Below are positions 1-9,445 of a stretch of DNA of 64,000 nt, one piece after another. The DNA comes from Saitoella complicata NRRL Y-17804 (Eukaryota > Ascomycota > Saitoellomycetes > Saitoellales > Saitoellaceae). The position numbers and the translations under genes were made by a program. The notes below the pieces were generated by a model. The model was not told where the DNA came from and searched no databases. It worked only from the letters and a program-made list of their open reading frames with translations. Location of the stretch: the NCBI RefSeq assembly GCF_001661265.1, contig NW_017567001.1:248001-312000 (forward strand), read 5' to 3'. The stretch's first letter is position 1. Every line of letters starts with the position of its first letter.

Positions 1-71
1 CGCCCTTTCGGACCGCGGGATTACTTGTGGTAACCTTAACACGGCGCCTTAGACCGCTCGGCCACTTCGCC
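1..71 (-). tRNA. tRNA-Leu(AAG), 5' part, cut by window edge
   Basis: Read on the minus strand from 71, the sequence gives a 7-nt acceptor strand (GGCGAAG), TG, and a D arm with GGCCGAGCGGTCTAAGGC, the D arm typical of fungal leucine tRNAs. An anticodon stem CCGTG and loop TTAAGG follow, placing AAG at the anticodon. The partner stem CACGG does not follow directly, so the remaining 30 or so bases are best read as the start of an intron after the base 3' of the anticodon, where nuclear tRNA introns lie. The 3' half lies outside the window. Leu identity rests on the D arm and anticodon position; the intron is inference. Confidence 0.7.
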
Positions 72-165
72 ATTGAATGATACGCTTCCCATTTGGACGA
101 ATATGATTTCTTCTGACTCTGCGAATGGCATTCTCTTCTTCATGTTTCTAGGGGACATACGGTGT

Positions 166-832
166 CTACGCCTCTGGCATGTCTTCAAATATCTGCTCCT
201 TCTCAACCTCCTCGTACCATCCCTTCAACCCCGGCGCAATCTCCCTCCAATTGATCACATCAGCCCAACGTTTGTCGAGATACCAAAGTGCAGTTCCCAT
301 ACTAATCTCGCCCAAGCCGATATCGCTTCCAGTCTTCAACCCAGCTGCCTTCTCGTTCAACACCTGAAGAGAACGCCTGATTTTATCCAGTTGTCCTTCA
401 TACCATTCATTCCATCTCAGCTGCTCCGGACGGAGAAAGGTCTCGTAACGGGCAAGAAGTGCGGCGTCGAGGATTCCGTCCGCGAGTGATTCAAGCTGCA
501 AGTCCCTAATTCTGTTTCTCGTGATTAGTCATACTCATTCAACAGAAGCTGCTTTCAATCGAGACATACGTAGGTCTCACACCTTTCCCCTTCTCCAGCA
601 TCCACTGACCAATAACCCTCGAATCAAACACTGCCTCTCCATCCTCCGTCACCAACGTCGGAACCTTCGCCAATGGATTCGCCTTTGCGAGTTGCGGATC
701 AGAGGCGGTGGGCATTGACATGACGTTGATGAGCTTGAGCTGGGAGAAGAAGGTGGGGCCGAGGGAGCGGGCGAGGCAGATGACCTTGCGGACGTAGGGG
801 GAGTTGGGGTTGTAGAAGAGAGTGAGTGACAT
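166..832 (-). CDS. glutathione S-transferase-like protein
   Basis: Two exons (832-570 and 511-166) around a 58-nt intron give 202 residues. The N-terminal half begins MSLTLFYNPNSPYVRKV and is a thioredoxin-fold GST_N domain, with the cis-Pro motif KVPTL and the following E-DGEAVFDS that contacts glutathione. The C-terminal half, starting near RDLQLESLADGILDAALL, is the helical GST_C domain. Splicing restores the run GVRPTIRDLQLESLADG across the junction, which supports the intron. Soluble GSTs conjugate glutathione to electrophiles or act in redox defence; substrate cannot be told here. A TATA-like element lies about 72 bp upstream of the start. Transcribed away from the small acidic gene at 1230. 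Confidence 0.88.
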
Positions 833-903
833 CTTGGTTGGTATTGTAGGAGTGTTAGGTAGGGATCAGCTCCTTCTCGCTGTCGGTGTTACCGCGGCCG
901 AGG

Positions 904-910
904 TTATATA
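904..910 (-). promoter_or_regulatory. TATA-like element of the GST gene
   Basis: TATATAA on the minus strand, about 72 bp upstream of the GST start codon, a spacing usual for a fungal TATA box with a short leader. Confidence 0.45.
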
Positions 911-1065
911 CGGGGACAGGGTCTGCCGGATGCTTGCTTCCACCGGCGGGGCGCGGCATATGGCGGGTGTTGTCGGCAGTTTGGTCAACTCCAGTTAAGG
1001 ACGGTGGTCGATATTAGCAGTGTTATTCATGGAAAAGAGAAAGTGAGCGTGTTCTTGTTGTCACT

Positions 1066-1085
1066 CCCCCCCCCCCCCCCCCCCC
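1066..1085. repeat. poly-C tract (C20)
   Basis: Twenty consecutive C, then one G and five more C. It lies in the 397-bp divergent spacer between the GST gene and the small acidic gene. Length is likely variable or subject to sequencing error; the opposite strand could form G-quadruplex structure. Apart from this tract, the TATA-like element and the CRE at 1119, nothing else is apparent in the spacer (833-1229). Confidence 0.8.
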
Positions 1086-1118
1086 GCCCCCGTGGGAATT
1101 CCATGCTCTCACGATTCT

Positions 1119-1126
1119 TGACGTCA
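1119..1126. promoter_or_regulatory. CRE palindrome TGACGTCA
   Basis: Perfect 8-bp CRE, the binding site of ATF/CREB bZIP factors (Atf1/Sko1 type in fungi), 103 bp upstream of the start of the small acidic gene. Function inferred from match and position only. Confidence 0.4.
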
Positions 1127-1229
1127 CGATTACAAGACAAGCACCAGGGTTCTCACAGCATCACGGCTTCGACTATTTAACCTCCGAATCCCCCATCTAC
1201 AAAAGTATACATTTACAACACCTAACATC

Positions 1230-1611
1230 ATGTCCGCAAACATCGGAGGCCACCTCGAGCAATTCGCCGTCAGCGGCACCACCGTCGGCGACTTCGACCC
1301 CATGACCCAACACACCCACCCCAACGTCGGTCTTGGTCCCGACTCTGCTTCTCTCTCGGGAGCCACGGGCGAGGTTGTTAGTGGGACTGGACATTCTTTG
1401 CCTGCGGAGATTGAGAAGAAGAATGCTGGTGTGTCTCATGGTGGACGTGAAGGCAAAGGGGGAAAGGGTGAGTATTCAGATGGGTGGCGGATGTACAGAA
1501 TATTGACAGGGTGATGCAGGATACCAGACTGTTCCGGGGGAAGAGGATGACAGGCAGAGGAAAATCGAGGTTGCTGATAACGACGACGAGGATGATGATG
1601 AGGAGGAGTAA
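1230..1611 (+). CDS. small acidic hydrophilic protein, function unknown
   Basis: Two exons (1230-1467 and 1520-1611) around a 52-nt intron (GTGAGT...GCAG) give 109 residues. The protein starts MSANIGGHLEQFAVSG, is Gly/Ser/His-rich, has no signal peptide or membrane segment, and after splicing ends in an acidic tail of Asp and Glu. The unspliced frame would end at 1514 without the tail; splicing was preferred because the donor is good and the downstream frame stays open to a clean acidic C-terminus. No family is recognised. A TGACGTCA element upstream hints at stress control (inference). It converges with TEN1, the stop codons being about 150 bp apart. Confidence 0.65.
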
Positions 1612-1760
1612 GATGCGGGATACCTTGGTGGTATCGACACAGTGTACGATTACAGACGGAAGCTGAGAGGTTTGTACGATCATCAGAGAAGGAGTTATAT
1701 TTAATATGTACTGTCATGAATACAAATGCATTGCATCATCTACGGTACTGGCCCGCCCGC

Positions 1761-2205
1761 TCAGAACCCAGCTTGCTGCCGCGCACGTACCATATCCTCA
1801 TAAGCACCCAAATCCAACGGACCACTCAATGCATGTTGCGCAAGAAACATAGTCAAAGCTCGTAAGACTATCCCATTTGGCGCGAATGCCGAATCTTCCG
1901 TCTCGAGGTAACCAATGACAGAAACCCATTCACCGACGCGGTATGCAGTGTTTAAGAGGGAATTATCCACAGATAGTCCGAAGGACTTGTAGGAGAGGAT
2001 CGCATACGGGTAGGAATGTGATGGAAGCTCGGCGATACTGTGCACCACGTTAGACTCACTGCAAGCGAGACCGGAGAACGCTGACGACGACGCACCAACC
2101 CAATACCCGCACCTTGACAGGTAACTCCTCCGCTGGGATCACATCCAGATCAGATAACAAGATCAAACGAGTCGGTAGAGGAGCTCGAGCATCAGAGTCT
2201 GGCAT
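1761..2205 (-). CDS. TEN1: Ten1, telomere-capping CST complex subunit
   Basis: Two exons (2205-2096 and 2037-1761) around a 58-nt intron with a CTAAC branch site; 128 residues, normal for the family. The joined sequence has the OB-fold start RLILLSDLDVIPAEELPVKV, then VRVLGC across the splice junction, and later GEWVSVIGYLE, which match the conserved first strands and the G-W-V-x-V-x-G-Y motif of fungal Ten1. Ten1 pairs with Stn1 in the CST (or Stn1-Ten1) complex, binds single-stranded telomeric DNA, protects chromosome ends and helps recruit polymerase alpha-primase. No part lacks the expected fold elements. Identification is by motif and size, from memory of the family. Confidence 0.8.
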
Positions 2206-2635
2206 TCGCTACTCTCTCCCGTCGAGTTCGTATGGAATGTCGTTGTACGACTAGCGCCAATCAAGCTCAAGGCGGGGCACCACGTCGAAATCGCGCGAAC
2301 CCGGCAACTGGTATCGACATAACCTGGGCCGCAAATGGCAGTTGGATCAATTGGCGATGGGGTATCCGACCCGTATCCGATCCCTGCATGCTATTCGTCA
2401 AGTGGACGGTGGGCAACATGAAAACGCGAATGTGGAGCACGCGAGAGATGAATTGGCGTTTTGGGGCTCCGCGGATCAAGGGTCAGCTCTAGAGTGATTG
2501 CGGTTCGGCTGCTGCGAGAGTCCTCGGTTAACCCAGCCGGAGGGCGTCCACTGAGTTATATGGGAGGTTCACCACCACGTCAGAGGTAGAGCAGTTGTCC
2601 ACTACGATCGATCCGCTCTTCTTTGTTGTTGCGCG
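2206..2635. other. intergenic region between TEN1 and the C2H2 regulator
   Basis: 430 bp of divergent spacer. Short open frames on both strands have no recognisable product. No RNA gene or repeat is seen; presumably the promoters of the two flanking genes. Confidence 0.6.
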
Positions 2636-5089
2636 ATGGAAAACACCGGAGGTCAAACTACGAAGGCAACGCTTGGCAAGCGGCAGCGTAGTGTCAGCGA
2701 TTTTGGGCAGACCGAGAAGCGTAGGTGGGCCTGCGATTTTGAGGGGTGCACCAAGTCGTTTCAGAGAAGGGATCATTTGGAGCGGCACCAGGCAAACCGT
2801 ACGCAATCTTGCTTGATTCTCGGAAAGTTCTTGGCTAACGTAACATCAGACGCACCGATTGCGCCGTTCGCCTGTGGAGCCTGTGGTCGAGACTTTGCCC
2901 GTCTGGATGTCCTGGAGAAGCACCTGAAGATTCACGAACGCGATCGCGAAAGGCAGCAACAAGGACACTCTGCACCGGGCCCTCCTCCGGCGAAACCTAT
3001 CCATCGGAATATTGACCAGCAAGCGTATTCACTCCCTGCTCCAGGGATTTCCGAACAGCCTCTTCCCAGCCGTCGATTCTCCGAACTTGATACACCGCAG
3101 CATCAATTTTTGTCTCCTCAAGCCCCTGCGCACGTCTCGCCTTTGACATTCGCCAGTCCTACGGGTGCTCAGGCCACTTCATCACCTTTGCAGACCTTCT
3201 CGCAGCAGTCTCCGCAAGACGAGTTGTCGCTGTTCGCCTCGGGTGATTTCTCGTTTTTCAACGACGTGCCGGCGGATAATTATTCCTGGCTTTTCGATCT
3301 GGATCAGATGGCGCCTCCCAACCCTGATCCACCATCCTACACATATCCCAGTGTCGATCTAAGTACGGCGCAAAATCAAACAACGCCCACAACCCAATTT
3401 GCTCTTCCACAAGTGCAAACGCCCTCTTCACGGCCCAGAACTTCGCAAACACCACTGCCTCCCCTCCAGCTCGACCATCCGCCCCTACATTCCCCCTCCC
3501 CCGAACTCATCGAGTGCGAAGCCGGCTTCCTCACCGCCACCTGCCGCACTCGCATCCTGAACTTCATCCCGGCAGACTTCTTGAAATCCCCAAAACTCTC
3601 TTTCTCAGCTCTCCGAACCTACATGGAACTCTTCTGGCTCCACTTTTACCAACAATCACCCATTATTCACCGGCCCTCGTTCTACCCACCCACGACACCG
3701 GAGCCATTGTTGATCATCATGCTTGCCATTGGAGCGTCACATTCGAGTGATCGAGGTGCATGGGAGATCATGAAGGGGATCGTGACGAAGCTGAGGACGA
3801 GGTTGTGGGAGATGACTGAGGAGAGTCCAGCGTTGGAGTTGTGGGTTTTGCAGACAATGCTGTTGGTTTCATATTATGAGAAGATGATGGGGGATTCTGT
3901 ACAGCATGACATGGGGCAGATTTTTCATGGGAGCACGGTTGCTTTCGTGAGGTTTGCGGGGTTATTCAGAGGTGAGGAGTATGCCACTCTGCGGTCCAAC
4001 ACCACAGTCAGCGACGACGAGCAAGAGGAATACCGCGCATGGCGCCGGTGGGTAGAGTACGAAGAAAAGAAACGGGCAGCGTATTTTGCGTTCTTGAGCG
4101 ATTGTCAGCATGCGGCGATGTTCCGGCATACGCTGGCTTTGTCGGCGTTCGAGCTCCGGATGGACCTACCATGTAATGAGTCGATCTGGCGAGCGCCGAA
4201 TGCGAAGGCATGGCGGGTTCAGTACGTCAAAGCTTCTCCACCAAAAGCGTTTCTGCCAACGCTGAAGTCATTGATTACCGATCCTACACCGGAAGGGGCA
4301 TTACCCATCAACAACCCGTTTACGAACTGGTTGTTGCTGCATGGACTTTTGAATGTCTCGTGGGATATTATGTGGCGTGGGCTTTATGATGTAGGGATCG
4401 TGACGGATGTGAAGATGTTTGACTGGAAACGAGGGTTGATTCGGGCTTTGGAGGGTTCTCATGCGTTGTATCAGACTGCGAAGGCGAATAAGCCGCGTCA
4501 GAAGTATTTGTACGAGTGGGCACATTACCCGATCTACCACTTGGCGTTTATCGCCCTCAATGTCGATCTCGTACTGGTTCGGATTTGGGCAGGTGCACCG
4601 CGTGTTCTGGGGCGTCCAGTCTTGCGAGGAGAAAGGGAGAGGGCCCGTGCTTTCATGAGAAAATGGGCAACGGCGGTTGAAGGCCGAAATGCGGTTTACC
4701 ACGCCACACTCCTCCTCAAAGAGATTTACGCTTCCGAAAGCTGGAACAAGGCAGTCCATGTACCATGGTGTCTCTACCTCGCCACACTCACCTGCTGGGC
4801 CTTCGGTGCTGCGTTTGAGGGACGTGATCCGCAGCCTCGAAGGTTCGCTTCAGAGGAAGGATGGGTGGAACCGTCGCTTGCGAGAAGGGATATGGAGGTG
4901 TATTTGAATGCGATGTCCGTGAGACATCCTGATGCGGTGGCGAGTGTTGCGTTGAAGAATCAGACCGTGGGGATCATTGCGATGGCGGTTCACGTGCTGC
5001 AGGACGTGAAGTGGGGGATTGTGACGGGGGCCCATAATGTGTTGAAGGGGTTGTTGTTGAGGTATACAGATCACGACAAATCAGGTTGA
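2636..5089 (+). CDS. C2H2 zinc-finger plus Fungal_trans transcription factor
   Basis: About 800 residues after removing a 51-nt in-frame intron (2799-2849). The intron matters: as read through, the first finger (C-x4-C-x12-H) lacks its last His; spliced, HQANH completes it. The second finger is CGACGRDFARLDVLEKHLKIH in outline (two Cys, two His). Then comes a long Pro/Gln/Ser-rich disordered stretch and, from about residue 310, a Fungal_trans (fungal-specific transcription factor) domain with LRTYMELFWLHFYQQSPIIH. This architecture belongs to pathway regulators of filamentous fungi that bind DNA in the nucleus. The target is unknown; the neighbouring reductase, permease, dioxygenase and aminotransferase genes are possible targets by location only. 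Confidence 0.9.
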   Translation: MENTGGQTTKATLGKRQRSVSDFGQTEKRRWACDFEGCTKSFQRRDHLERHQANRTQSCLILGKFLANVTSDAPIAPFACGACGRDFARLDVLEKHLKIHERDRERQQQGHSAPGPPPAKPIHRNIDQQAYSLPAPGISEQPLPSRRFSELDTPQHQFLSPQAPAHVSPLTFASPTGAQATSSPLQTFSQQSPQDELSLFASGDFSFFNDVPADNYSWLFDLDQMAPPNPDPPSYTYPSVDLSTAQNQTTPTTQFALPQVQTPSSRPRTSQTPLPPLQLDHPPLHSPSPELIECEAGFLTATCRTRILNFIPADFLKSPKLSFSALRTYMELFWLHFYQQSPIIHRPSFYPPTTPEPLLIIMLAIGASHSSDRGAWEIMKGIVTKLRTRLWEMTEESPALELWVLQTMLLVSYYEKMMGDSVQHDMGQIFHGSTVAFVRFAGLFRGEEYATLRSNTTVSDDEQEEYRAWRRWVEYEEKKRAAYFAFLSDCQHAAMFRHTLALSAFELRMDLPCNESIWRAPNAKAWRVQYVKASPPKAFLPTLKSLITDPTPEGALPINNPFTNWLLLHGLLNVSWDIMWRGLYDVGIVTDVKMFDWKRGLIRALEGSHALYQTAKANKPRQKYLYEWAHYPIYHLAFIALNVDLVLVRIWAGAPRVLGRPVLRGERERARAFMRKWATAVEGRNAVYHATLLLKEIYASESWNKAVHVPWCLYLATLTCWAFGAAFEGRDPQPRRFASEEGWVEPSLARRDMEVYLNAMSVRHPDAVASVALKNQTVGIIAMAVHVLQDVKWGIVTGAHNVLKGLLLRYTDHDKSG

Positions 5090-5249
5090 AATACTCTTAT
5101 GAGATGATATGACAGGTTTAGCGGCACGGCGGGGGAGGATACGCGACAGAGATACCCGTTATACACGAATATGACAGTTTATCAGAAAAGTGTGCTGCAT
5201 CAAGTCTCTGTTGTTCCGCTAAGGATGAAATTGCTAATCTACCCCGAGT

Positions 5250-6143
5250 TTAATGATCCAGATCCGAATAATACTTGTATCCAGTCGCCTCAGAGAAGTC
5301 AGCATACCGCTTCTGCGTGGTGATGGAGTTAATAAGCTTCACGTCCTCCTCCGACATCTCAAAGTCGATGAAGTTCTCCTCGACACGCTTTGGCGTGACA
5401 CTCTTTGGCACAACAGAAGTACCACGGGCAATCGCCCAAGATGTCAACACCTGAGCTGGGGTATATCCGGTCTTCTTAGCGACAGTAAGAACCTCGTCGG
5501 TCTCAAGGACCTTCTTCTCTCCGGTGGAGTATGTCGGGTTCTGGTTACCGAAGGGCGAGTATGCAGTGACGTGGATACCCTTGCTCTTATTGAACTCAAC
5601 GAACGACTCCTGTTTCAAATATGGGTGCAATTCGAACTGGTGAACTGCCGGGACGATCTGGCATGATCCCAAGAGCTTCTCGAGCTCCCATTTGGCAAAG
5701 TTGGAGATACCGATATTCTTTACCTTCCCCGACTTCTTGCACTCCTCCATTGCCTTCCACGTATCGCAGAAGTCGATAGGAATGGGCTTGAAGTCTGCAT
5801 CGTTTGCGCATGGGTAATGCATCAGGTAAAGGTCCAAGTACTCCAGCCCTAGATCCGCCAGCGTCTTGTCCAAGGCCTTGGGAACATCCTCAGGCTTGTG
5901 ATCCGTGTTCCACAGCTTGCTGGTTACCCATATCTCCTCTCTTGGACCTCCAGCGCGTTTGATCCCAGCGCCGACCTCCGTCTCGTTTCCGTAGATCTTA
6001 GCAGCATCAATATGACGATATCCGGTCTTAAGCGCGTGGTAGACAGCCTCTTCAACTTGGTTCGGCTCAGAAAGCCAGGTGCCGAGTCCGAGTGCTGGGA
6101 TCTTGTCGCCAGTATTGAGGGTAAAGGTTCTTCCAGTAGACAT
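5250..6143 (-). CDS. aldo-keto reductase (GCY1/YPR1 type)
   Basis: 297 residues from the start [19 protein letters not shown]. The NADPH-dependent aldo-keto reductase fold is complete: [10 protein letters not shown] holds the catalytic Asp and Tyr, VTSKLWN the Lys, LMHYP the His, GISNF the substrate-loop motif, and [13 protein letters not shown] the cofactor phosphate site. The enzyme reduces aldehydes, keto-esters or sugars with NADPH; the closest known class is glycerol dehydrogenase/GCY1-like reductases. The start at 6143 has A at -3. An in-frame ATG at 6209 would add 22 residues, Arg/Lys-rich and without acids, resembling a mitochondrial presequence. Convergent with the upstream regulator gene. 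Confidence 0.92.
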   Translation of the reverse strand: MSTGRTFTLNTGDKIPALGLGTWLSEPNQVEEAVYHALKTGYRHIDAAKIYGNETEVGAGIKRAGGPREEIWVTSKLWNTDHKPEDVPKALDKTLADLGLEYLDLYLMHYPCANDADFKPIPIDFCDTWKAMEECKKSGKVKNIGISNFAKWELEKLLGSCQIVPAVHQFELHPYLKQESFVEFNKSKGIHVTAYSPFGNQNPTYSTGEKKVLETDEVLTVAKKTGYTPAQVLTSWAIARGTSVVPKSVTPKRVEENFIDFEMSEEDVKLINSITTQKRYADFSEATGYKYYSDLDH

Positions 6144-6209
6144 ATTGCGCAGTATCAATTTGAATTGGGTCGCTCTCTGAAGGGTTCTTGAGTTTAATGA
6201 AGCAAGCAT

Positions 6210-6703
6210 GAGCTGGGTTGTAGTGCCGATGTCGAGTTTAAGTACCCGGAAGGTCACCCATCGGGGTCGGCTGAAGCTCCGGCTAAGTAATCATCGACAC
6301 TTTGAACCACTGAAGGGAACACGTAGGTCAACCCATACCCACATAAGATCCGTCGTTCGGTCCTTCATCTCGCCCACTCTCCATGTGTCGCGTACGTCGG
6401 ATGTTGTCGATCATTCGGCCCAAGCGCACCTGGGCGCCGGCAGCGTACAGCCAAACGCAAAAGTTATCTGGCCCACTCAACCGGCTACACGAATACTTTG
6501 TCAGCACCAAATTCCTGGTCAGCAACTTGGCCCTGGAGGAAGATGAGATGAGCAGATGATTGGAGGGTTAGCCAGTCGGGGAAGACCATTGTGGAAAATT
6601 CAAGAAAGAAAGTAGTATAGGTATCAAGCAAACATCGCCAATTAACCAGACCAAATTTTAAGCTAACCACATAGAAACAGCACAAAAGAGTACTATAGAT
6701 ATC
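6210..6703. other. intergenic region between the AKR and NCS1 genes
   Basis: About 490 bp containing the promoter and leader of the reductase gene and the 3' end of the permease gene. Short frames only; no product, RNA gene or repeat recognised. Confidence 0.5.
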
Positions 6704-8535
6704 TCACGCATCGTACGTAACCACGTTCATTCTGCTAATCTCCTTCTCCTTATCCGTCATGGTCTTCTCCGAACTCTCCGTAGGTGAGAGGCCCTCCAAC
6801 GGTGTGATCTCAAACCATTGAGCTTCTTCTCCAAGACCAGGTGGAGGACTGATCTTACAGAGAATAATCATCATTACAAAGCTGATGGCAATGCCGACAA
6901 TGAACGTCAGATTGTAAAGACGGCTGAATCCGATGGGAATGCCCTCGATACCACTCGCGGCAATCAGTCCTGGCAGAAGAGGAATAACGCCAGTGAAGAA
7001 CGCAACAAACCCACGCCAGTTGATTCCGTCGCAATATTTGTTGGGATACCAGTAGATAGCGCGACGGTCGTCGGTGTAAAGGTCTGGGATCTTCAGCTTT
7101 TGGCGACGCACGACCAGGAAATCACCCAACATGACACCAGTCATGGGCGCAACAAAAATTCCGAAACCAGAGAGAACGGTCAAGAACTTCGTCGCCGTCG
7201 CGAGGAGTTGCCAGGGTTGAGTAAGGACGCCAATACATGCCATCAAATAGGAGCCACGAACGATGTTAATCCACTTAGGGGCAAGCCCGGCAAGGTCCAT
7301 ACCGGTGGAGACGGAGTTCAGCACGACCGTAATAGACATTTGGCTCAAAACGAGTCCGAGAGCAGCAAAGAAGACACCTGCGCGTGCACCTGGCGAGGAT
7401 CCATAGTAGTCCTGGATCTTCGGCAAGAGGTAGATGGGATTCCAGACGATCTCACCCATGATCTCCTTGACACAAGAAGTCACAATGACACCGATCAAGG
7501 CAGTGATGGTGATAGTCAGAGGTGCAGCCAACATCTGTGACAAGATCGGAGCACCGCGACGCTTGGCGTACCTCGTCCAGTCGCTCTGCCCCAAGCAGCC
7601 AGCACCCCAGGACCCGAGAAGTGCAGTGATACCGTATAGGATGCCCCAGCCTGTAGAAAGACCGGATTCATTGGCGGCGTCACTGGCAAACAAAGGTCCA
7701 GCTCCGCCCGCGGTGTGTACAGCCCAACCCAGGATCCCGAAACACGCTCCTGTAAAGGCGAAGAAAGAGAGAGCGAAGGGGAGCTGGAGCCTCTCCGGCG
7801 GAATGAGGACCATCCCAAAGAAAGCAAGGAGGAACAAGATGAACCCGATGAAGTCGTTCTTCGCCAGGTGCGAGGAAGCAGACGTATAGTCATTCAACGA
7901 ACCATGAATGAAACCCGGGATCACAGCACCTATCACCGCTTTGATTGCTTGTCCACCCCAGTACGCCTGCATTCCAAACCACATACTCGCGATGAAAGCT
8001 CGGATGATGACTGTGAAGTACGCACCACGCATACCATAACTGAACCTTGACGATACCGTAAAGCCAATCTTGTGAACTTCGCCCATCCATCCACACGCAA
8101 CGGCGAGGAAACCAGTGAGGACACCGCCGACGGTAACACAAGCCATGGCCTGCTTTGCGTTGAGACCAAAGGCGAGCATAGTGGAGCCGATGGTCCAAGC
8201 TGAGACACATGATCCGGAGACAGTCCAGTAGCCAAAGTAGCCCCATACATCCCAGGTGCGACGGTCGGGAGGGATGGGGATCAAATCACGGTTACACCAG
8301 GTGGTGTTCTCATAATTCGCATCTTCATCCTTCGGACTGCGAGCATGTCAGCGCAAAGATTCTCGTACACAGCGGGTGGTACTTACACCTGAAACTTGTT
8401 CCAATATTCCTTCGTCTTCCAATTCTCGGGGATCATCCTCGAAGTCCTCTTGTTCACAACCGTTTGTCTCTCTTCGTAAACTGCTTGTACTGATACAGGT
8501 AAAGGCTCTTTCGGCGAGGCGAGGGCAAAGAACAT
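6704..8535 (-). CDS. NCS1-family permease (nucleobase/allantoin/vitamin type)
   Basis: Two exons (8535-8387 and 8336-6704) around a 50-nt intron; 593 residues. The spliced N-terminus reads into NRDLIPIPPDRRTWDVWGY, the diagnostic entry motif of fungal NCS1 carriers, followed by about 12 hydrophobic helices and a hydrophilic C-terminal tail ending in VVTYDA. NCS1 proteins are proton symporters for purines, pyrimidines, allantoin, thiamine or pyridoxine at the plasma membrane; the substrate is not evident. The first in-frame ATG is at 8535; open frame further upstream has no ATG. Three GATA motifs lie about 95-130 bp upstream, suggesting nitrogen control. Codirectional with the reductase and dioxygenase. 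Confidence 0.9.
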
Positions 8536-8627
8536 GTACAGGCGACGTGGCTCTGAAATGATTTCTGCCAGCAATACTTGACCCTCTTATACGGTCACAA
8601 AGTACGTCAGGCCTCCGGTATCTTGCC

Positions 8628-8662
8628 AGATAACGATAACGGGCGCTACAGCAAGTTTATCT
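8628..8662. promoter_or_regulatory. cluster of three HGATAR sites
   Basis: AGATAA (8628-8633), CGATAA (8634-8639) and TTATCT (8657-8662, AGATAA on the minus strand) about 95-130 bp upstream of the NCS1 permease start. GATA factors such as AreA bind paired HGATAR sites and switch on nitrogen-source permeases; this match is by sequence and position. Confidence 0.45.
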
Positions 8663-9098
8663 CTTTAGTGGAGAGAACCGAGGCGGCCCTGTGAGATTGG
8701 CTTGCGAATGATATCCGTAGCTAGGTGTTTGAACAGCATGATCCCTCAATGTTCGCAGTCGGATAGTAGCTGTCGGCGCTCACGCCCCGACTGCGTCTTG
8801 GTGGGCATATTTTAAACTAGCCGAGGAGTGGGGAAAATGAACATCTAGGACATGAAAGTGTCGGCAAACAGCCACGCGAAGGAGCCGATCCATGGATGCA
8901 AGTTCATCTGAGTTCAGACTTTGCTATGGTTGAGGTGGTCGTGGTGGGCACCTGAGCATAGCGACGACGTCGTCGACGTGTTTGCGACTGGGTCTCGAGC
9001 TCGAGGGAAAACTGCACTTATATTTCCTAATTGAGCTGGATATTTGTGGCAACTTTCCCCGGCAGGTGCGAACTTTCCTCTCGAGCCACACGCTCGCT

Positions 9099-9130
9099 CT
9101 CCTTAAGTGCACTGCTCCTTAAGTGCACTG
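9099..9130. repeat. 16-bp direct tandem repeat, two copies
   Basis: CTCCTTAAGTGCACTG occurs twice head to tail without mismatch. It lies about 50 bp left of the inverted repeat and may mark a replication-slippage event or an old insertion edge. Confidence 0.8.
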
Positions 9131-9164
9131 CTGGGCAAAATTAACGTTGGCAAATTTGCACAGC

Positions 9165-9445
9165 AACACTCACGACCGGATTCAATATTGAGCTGTGTGT
9201 CAAGCACATGAGTAAGAGACCTATTAGACATGGGAAGGATAAATGTCCACGGGACGGAAACTTCGAGATCTGTGGATGTGTGACGGAGAAACCTGGCTTG
9301 CGTAGACGAAGCGTTAACGTTCGCAAAGCAAACTCTCCCTCTCGCACGCACGGATTTCGGAGTTTCCCTCTTGTGGACCCATTTTTACGATTATTTCCCA
9401 TGTGCTTGTCACAAAGCTCAATATCCGATTTGGTTCGTGACTTCG
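9165..9445. repeat. long imperfect inverted repeat, MITE-like
   Basis: The left half (about 9165-9311) is matched by the reverse complement of the right half (about 9320-9445). The best outer block, 9185-9210 against 9399-9424, agrees at 24 of 26 bases. Further matches continue inward with small gaps to a CGTTAACG palindrome at 9312-9319. Overall identity by eye is roughly 70-75%. A non-coding foldback of this size resembles a decayed miniature inverted-repeat (DNA transposon derived) element, or a duplicated-and-inverted segment. No transposase and no clear target-site duplication are seen. Confidence 0.6.
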
